This document shows, piece by piece, positions 61,121 through 64,000 of a stretch of DNA of 64,000 nucleotides. Every line of letters begins with the position of its first letter. Within the stretch, counting starts at the first letter, position 1. Made by a program: the position numbers and the translations under genes. The notes beneath the pieces are model-generated. The model searched no databases and had not been told where the DNA came from. It saw nothing but the letters and a program-made list of their open reading frames with translations. The DNA is from Hyphococcus sp. (GTDB lineage: Bacteria > Pseudomonadota > Alphaproteobacteria > Caulobacterales > Parvularculaceae): assembly GCA_028281665.1 (NCBI GenBank), contig JANQJK010000026.1, positions 62,001 through 126,000 on the forward strand, given 5' to 3'.

Positions 61121-63253
61121 ATGATGCGGGCGCCCGATAAACCGATCTCAAGCACCATGTTGCGCGATGTTGCAATCGTCGGCGCCGGCGCCATTGCGCC
61201 TGCCCATCTCGCGGCGCTTGCTCGCCGATCCGATGTGCGCGTCGCCGCCATTGTCGATCCTTCCACCGCTGCCGCTGAGGCGCTCGCCGCCCGGCACGGG
61301 GTTAACGCGACCTTTCCCTCAATTGAGGCGATGCTGGAGGCCGGCAAGCCGGACGCGGCCCATGTGCTGACGCCGCCGCCTTTACATGCGCAAACGGCAA
61401 TCCCGCTGCTTGAAGCGGGCGTTGACGTGCTGGTGGAAAAACCCATGGCGGCAAGCGCCGACGAATGCCGCGCCATGATCGGCGCCGCTGAAAAATCCGG
61501 CGCCGCTTTGACTGTGAACCATAACTTCATGCATCATCCGGCCTTTATCCGGGTTCTGAACATTATCCAGTCTGGCAGGGCGGGCAGGGCGCGCCGGGTG
61601 ATGATGCGCTACGCCGCGCCCTTGCGGCAGATGGCGGCGCGCCAGTTCGGTCACTGGATGTTTAATACGCCGGCCAATCTGCTTCTCGAACAGGCGGTGC
61701 ATCCCCTGTCGCAGATCGACGCGCTGCTCGGCGGCGTCATGTCGGTGTCTTCGACACCGGGGCCGACGCGCCGGCCCGCTGACGGGATTGAACTCGTTAC
61801 CGACTGGATGCTTGGCGTTTCCTGCGCCGACGGTTCGGCGCAGCTGGAAATTACGCTGGGCGCATCGTTTCCAAGCTGGACATTGTCCGTCCTCTGCGAT
61901 GACGGCGTGATTGACGCCGATATCTATGAGGGCAGGGTCGCGTTTCGCCGGGCTCACGGGACTATTGCGCCGGGCGACTTCGCACTGCGCAACCTGAAAC
62001 ACGGCGCTGCGGCCATCGGCGACGCGATTTCCGGCATCGCCCGTTTTGCCGGCGAGCTGTCGCGTATCGGCCCGCCGGCGGACGGGTTTTCACAATCCAT
62101 CATTGGCAGCGTCGGCGCCTTTTACGATGGGCTGGACGACGGCGAGCGGCGCGCGGACGGGCAGGGATTGCGCCTCGTTGCGGCCTGCGAAAAAGCGGCG
62201 CGATCCGTTTCCCTCAAAGCGCCGAGAATCGCGCGAACGCCCCCGGCTGACGCTCAGTTTGACGTCGCGGTCTTCGGCGGCACTGGATTTATCGGCGGCC
62301 ATCTCGTGCGGCGCCTGATTGACGACGGCAAACGGGTCGCAGTCGTCGCGCGCAATCTCACGAATTTGCCGACGCTCTTTCATCATGAACGGGTCGGCCT
62401 GTTCACCGGATCCATCAGCGATGAAAGAATTGTCGCCGACGTCTGCGGATGTTCGGGCGCCGTTGTAAATCTCGCCCATGGCGGCGGCGGCGCGTCCCGC
62501 GACGCCATCATCGAAAACATGTGCGGCGGTGCGCAAACCGTTGCCCGCGCAGCGTCCGAGCAAGGCGCCGAACGGCTCATTCACGTCAGTTCCTCCGCCG
62601 CGCTGTATCTCGGCGACGAAAATGAAACGATCAGCAATGAGACGCCGCCGGACCCGGACGCCGATGAGCGCGCGGATTACGCTTGCGCGAAGGTGAAGTC
62701 GGAGGCCGTAGTGCGCGCGGCGGCGACGGTTCCCTTCGTCATCCTGCGCCCGGCGATTGTCGTGGGCGCCGGCGGCTCGCCGTTTCACTCCGCCCTTGGC
62801 GCTTACGAAAACGAAACTCACTGCCAGGGATGGAATGCCGGGCGCAATCCGCTGCCGTTTGTGCTTGTGGACGATATTGCAGCCGCCATAGCCGCCGCTC
62901 TTGATGCGCCGGTTGCCGACATTGATGGGAAAACGCTCAACCTCGTTGGCGACGTGCGCTGGAGCGCGCGGCGATACACCGAAGAGTTGGCGGCGGCGAC
63001 AGGGCGGCCCCTCCGTTTTCATCCAATGTTAGTCAGGCGGCTTGGCGCGGAGGAGTGGCTCAAATGGGCCGTCAAGAAATTTGCCGGCCGGAAGGGCGTT
63101 CGCGCGCCGTCCATGCGGGATCTCAAATCCCGCGGCATGACCGCGTCTTTTGATACGTCGACGGAGAAACGAATTCTACGCTGGAACCCTTGTGCCGATG
63201 ACGCTGAATTTCGCCGGCGCGCCATCGGCCAACATAGTGAGACAAGCGCATGA
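61121..63253 (+). CDS. Fusion of a Gfo/Idh/MocA oxidoreductase and an NAD-dependent epimerase/dehydratase
   Basis: Residues 1-365 form a Gfo/Idh/MocA oxidoreductase: IVGAGAIAPAHLAAL, the EKP motif in VLVEKPMAAS and His194 in EQAVHPLSQID. After a short linker (about 368-378), residues 380-705 form an extended SDR: VAVFGGTGFIGGHLVRRL, the HVSSSAALYLG strand with serine, and Tyr520-x3-Lys524 in ADYACAKVKSE, followed by VPFVILRPAIVVGAGG. Both halves look catalytically complete. Such activities are usually separate genes in nucleotide-sugar or glycan pathways, so a two-step reaction on one sugar nucleotide is likely. The stop overlaps the glycosyltransferase start as ATGA. Confidence 0.88.
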   Translation: MMRAPDKPISSTMLRDVAIVGAGAIAPAHLAALARRSDVRVAAIVDPSTAAAEALAARHGVNATFPSIEAMLEAGKPDAAHVLTPPPLHAQTAIPLLEAGVDVLVEKPMAASADECRAMIGAAEKSGAALTVNHNFMHHPAFIRVLNIIQSGRAGRARRVMMRYAAPLRQMAARQFGHWMFNTPANLLLEQAVHPLSQIDALLGGVMSVSSTPGPTRRPADGIELVTDWMLGVSCADGSAQLEITLGASFPSWTLSVLCDDGVIDADIYEGRVAFRRAHGTIAPGDFALRNLKHGAAAIGDAISGIARFAGELSRIGPPADGFSQSIIGSVGAFYDGLDDGERRADGQGLRLVAACEKAARSVSLKAPRIARTPPADAQFDVAVFGGTGFIGGHLVRRLIDDGKRVAVVARNLTNLPTLFHHERVGLFTGSISDERIVADVCGCSGAVVNLAHGGGGASRDAIIENMCGGAQTVARAASEQGAERLIHVSSSAALYLGDENETISNETPPDPDADERADYACAKVKSEAVVRAAATVPFVILRPAIVVGAGGSPFHSALGAYENETHCQGWNAGRNPLPFVLVDDIAAAIAAALDAPVADIDGKTLNLVGDVRWSARRYTEELAAATGRPLRFHPMLVRRLGAEEWLKWAVKKFAGRKGVRAPSMRDLKSRGMTASFDTSTEKRILRWNPCADDAEFRRRAIGQHSETSA

Positions 63254-64000
63254 AGTGTTTTTGGGTATTCTCGTCCTTTGCTGTCGGCGGGCCGCAGCGC
63301 CGCTTCATCAGCATCGCAGAACAGCTGGGCGGCGACTATCATCATGTCGTGACGGCGATGGACCAGTGTTATGACGCCGAGGCGCTGCTGAACGAGCGCA
63401 TTTCCTACACGCGATGTCCGCTTCCCGTGGAAAAAAACGGCGCGATGTCTCGGGCGAACATACGTCGCTTCGGCGAAGCGCTCGAAGAAACAGATCCGGA
63501 TCTCCTGCTCACGTCCAACTGGGGCACGATTGAGTGGCGCGTCGCAAACCGCGGGGCGAAAATACCGCACTTACACTTTGAGGACGGTTTCGGGCCGGAC
63601 GAGTCCGCTGACGCCAGCAACAAGAAACGCAATCTCACGCGCCGCATCCTCTTTTCACGGCTGGCGACGGGACATGGGCAGTTTTCTTTCGTTGCGCCAT
63701 CGCAAACTCTTGGCGACATCTTTGAGGAGGAGTGGCGCGTTCCCGAGAGCCGAACGGCGATCATCCCGAACGGCGTCAACATCCGCCGATTTGCATCAAT
63801 CGAACCGCCGGGGGACCGCACCGTTCCCGTGATCGGATCGGTCGGCGCCCTGCGCCCGGAGAAGCGCTTTGATCGCCTGCTTCGCGTATTCGCTGACGTT
63901 CGAAAGAAGACGCGCGCGACGCTCTTGATTGTCGGCGACGGGCCGATGGCCGGCGATCTTCGCCGTGAGGCGGAGGATCTGGGCGTTTCGGAGGACGTGA
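63250..64000 (+). CDS. GT4-family glycosyltransferase, 3' end outside the window
   Basis: The 250 visible codons have no stop. The protein begins MKCFWVFSSFAVGGPQRRFI, the glycine loop typical of GT-B glycosyltransferases, and contains VAPSQTL, IIPNGVNIRRF, GSVGALRPEKRFDRLLRVF and LLIVGDGPM, the order of GT4 nucleotide-sugar transferases. The catalytic Ex7E motif lies beyond the end. It starts inside the stop codon of the fusion gene, so the two act in the same glycan pathway. Confidence 0.9.
   Translation, partial: MKCFWVFSSFAVGGPQRRFISIAEQLGGDYHHVVTAMDQCYDAEALLNERISYTRCPLPVEKNGAMSRANIRRFGEALEETDPDLLLTSNWGTIEWRVANRGAKIPHLHFEDGFGPDESADASNKKRNLTRRILFSRLATGHGQFSFVAPSQTLGDIFEEEWRVPESRTAIIPNGVNIRRFASIEPPGDRTVPVIGSVGALRPEKRFDRLLRVFADVRKKTRATLLIVGDGPMAGDLRREAEDLGVSEDV

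Noticed and set aside
62090-63022. 310-codon minus-strand open frame
   Set aside because: It is opposite the epimerase half of the fusion protein.

Overview
This is a GC-rich stretch of bacterial chromosome from an alphaproteobacterium. The evidence is COQ9, the RcdA (DUF1465) and TrcR (DUF1013) cell-cycle proteins, aerobic-type CobS, the thrC-M16 peptidase pair, DUF1192, two DUF465 genes, TIGR02444, and the plsY-dprA-topA-rnr block. The lineage looks like the Parvularculaceae, Hyphomonadaceae or Caulobacterales group, but I cannot fix the genus. I see no IS element, prophage, CRISPR array, rRNA or tRNA. Most of the window is core chromosome carrying several small accessory patches.

Layout: 0-3.5 kb holds a truncated methyltransferase-like gene, a MipA/OmpV-type outer-membrane protein, an entericidin-like peptide too short for usual gene calling, rpsU with a TTG start, and COQ9. 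3.5-6.4 kb is a TetR regulator divergent from a three-gene cassette (exported isochorismatase-fold hydrolase, YHS protein, DUF1348/NTF2-like protein), with three GATCGGT-type operator candidates between them. 6.4-13.5 kb has purEK, a soluble GGDEF protein, DUF465/TIGR02444/DUF465, an SDR with a degenerate active site, trcR, a quinone oxidoreductase and DUF1192. 13.5-20.5 kb has an AT-rich orphan membrane peptide, pirin, a second TetR, trmFO, two tandem polytopic membrane paralogues, rcdA and rpmE. 20.7-30 kb has a paraoxonase-like protein, thrC, an M16 peptidase, an M1 aminopeptidase lipoprotein with an extra Cys-rich tail, and a divergent pair of exported M20 amidohydrolase and AbgT transporter.

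30.1-33.8 kb is the least explained part. A 754-residue membrane-anchored protein with a peptidoglycan-binding domain and Sel1 repeats is followed by two lipoproteins that share a three-cysteine motif alignable without gaps. The block ends convergently on cobS, and no cobT is seen beside cobS. I regard this block as the best candidate for an undescribed cell-envelope system.

34-47.6 kb is mostly housekeeping on the minus strand: cobS, a J-domain protein, rnr, an M23 peptidase, topA, dprA, plsY, pyrB and ruvX (predicted leaderless GTG start). bolA, a rhomboid protease and an unrecognised exported gluzincin-like protein lie on the plus strand. 47.7-52 kb is gatCAB with an alpha/beta hydrolase inserted between gatA and gatB, preceded by a cluster of palindromes. 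52-57.8 kb is accessory: a serine hydrolase, a membrane gene bracketed by a 44-bp imperfect repeat that encodes the same peptide, cysK, small lipoproteins, a Sel1 protein and rpmF. 57.8-61 kb has eno, a GNAT acetyltransferase, ftsB and pdhA. pdhA is not followed by pdhB. Next come a Gfo/Idh/MocA-epimerase fusion and a GT4 glycosyltransferase running off the window, which look like the start of a surface-glycan cluster.
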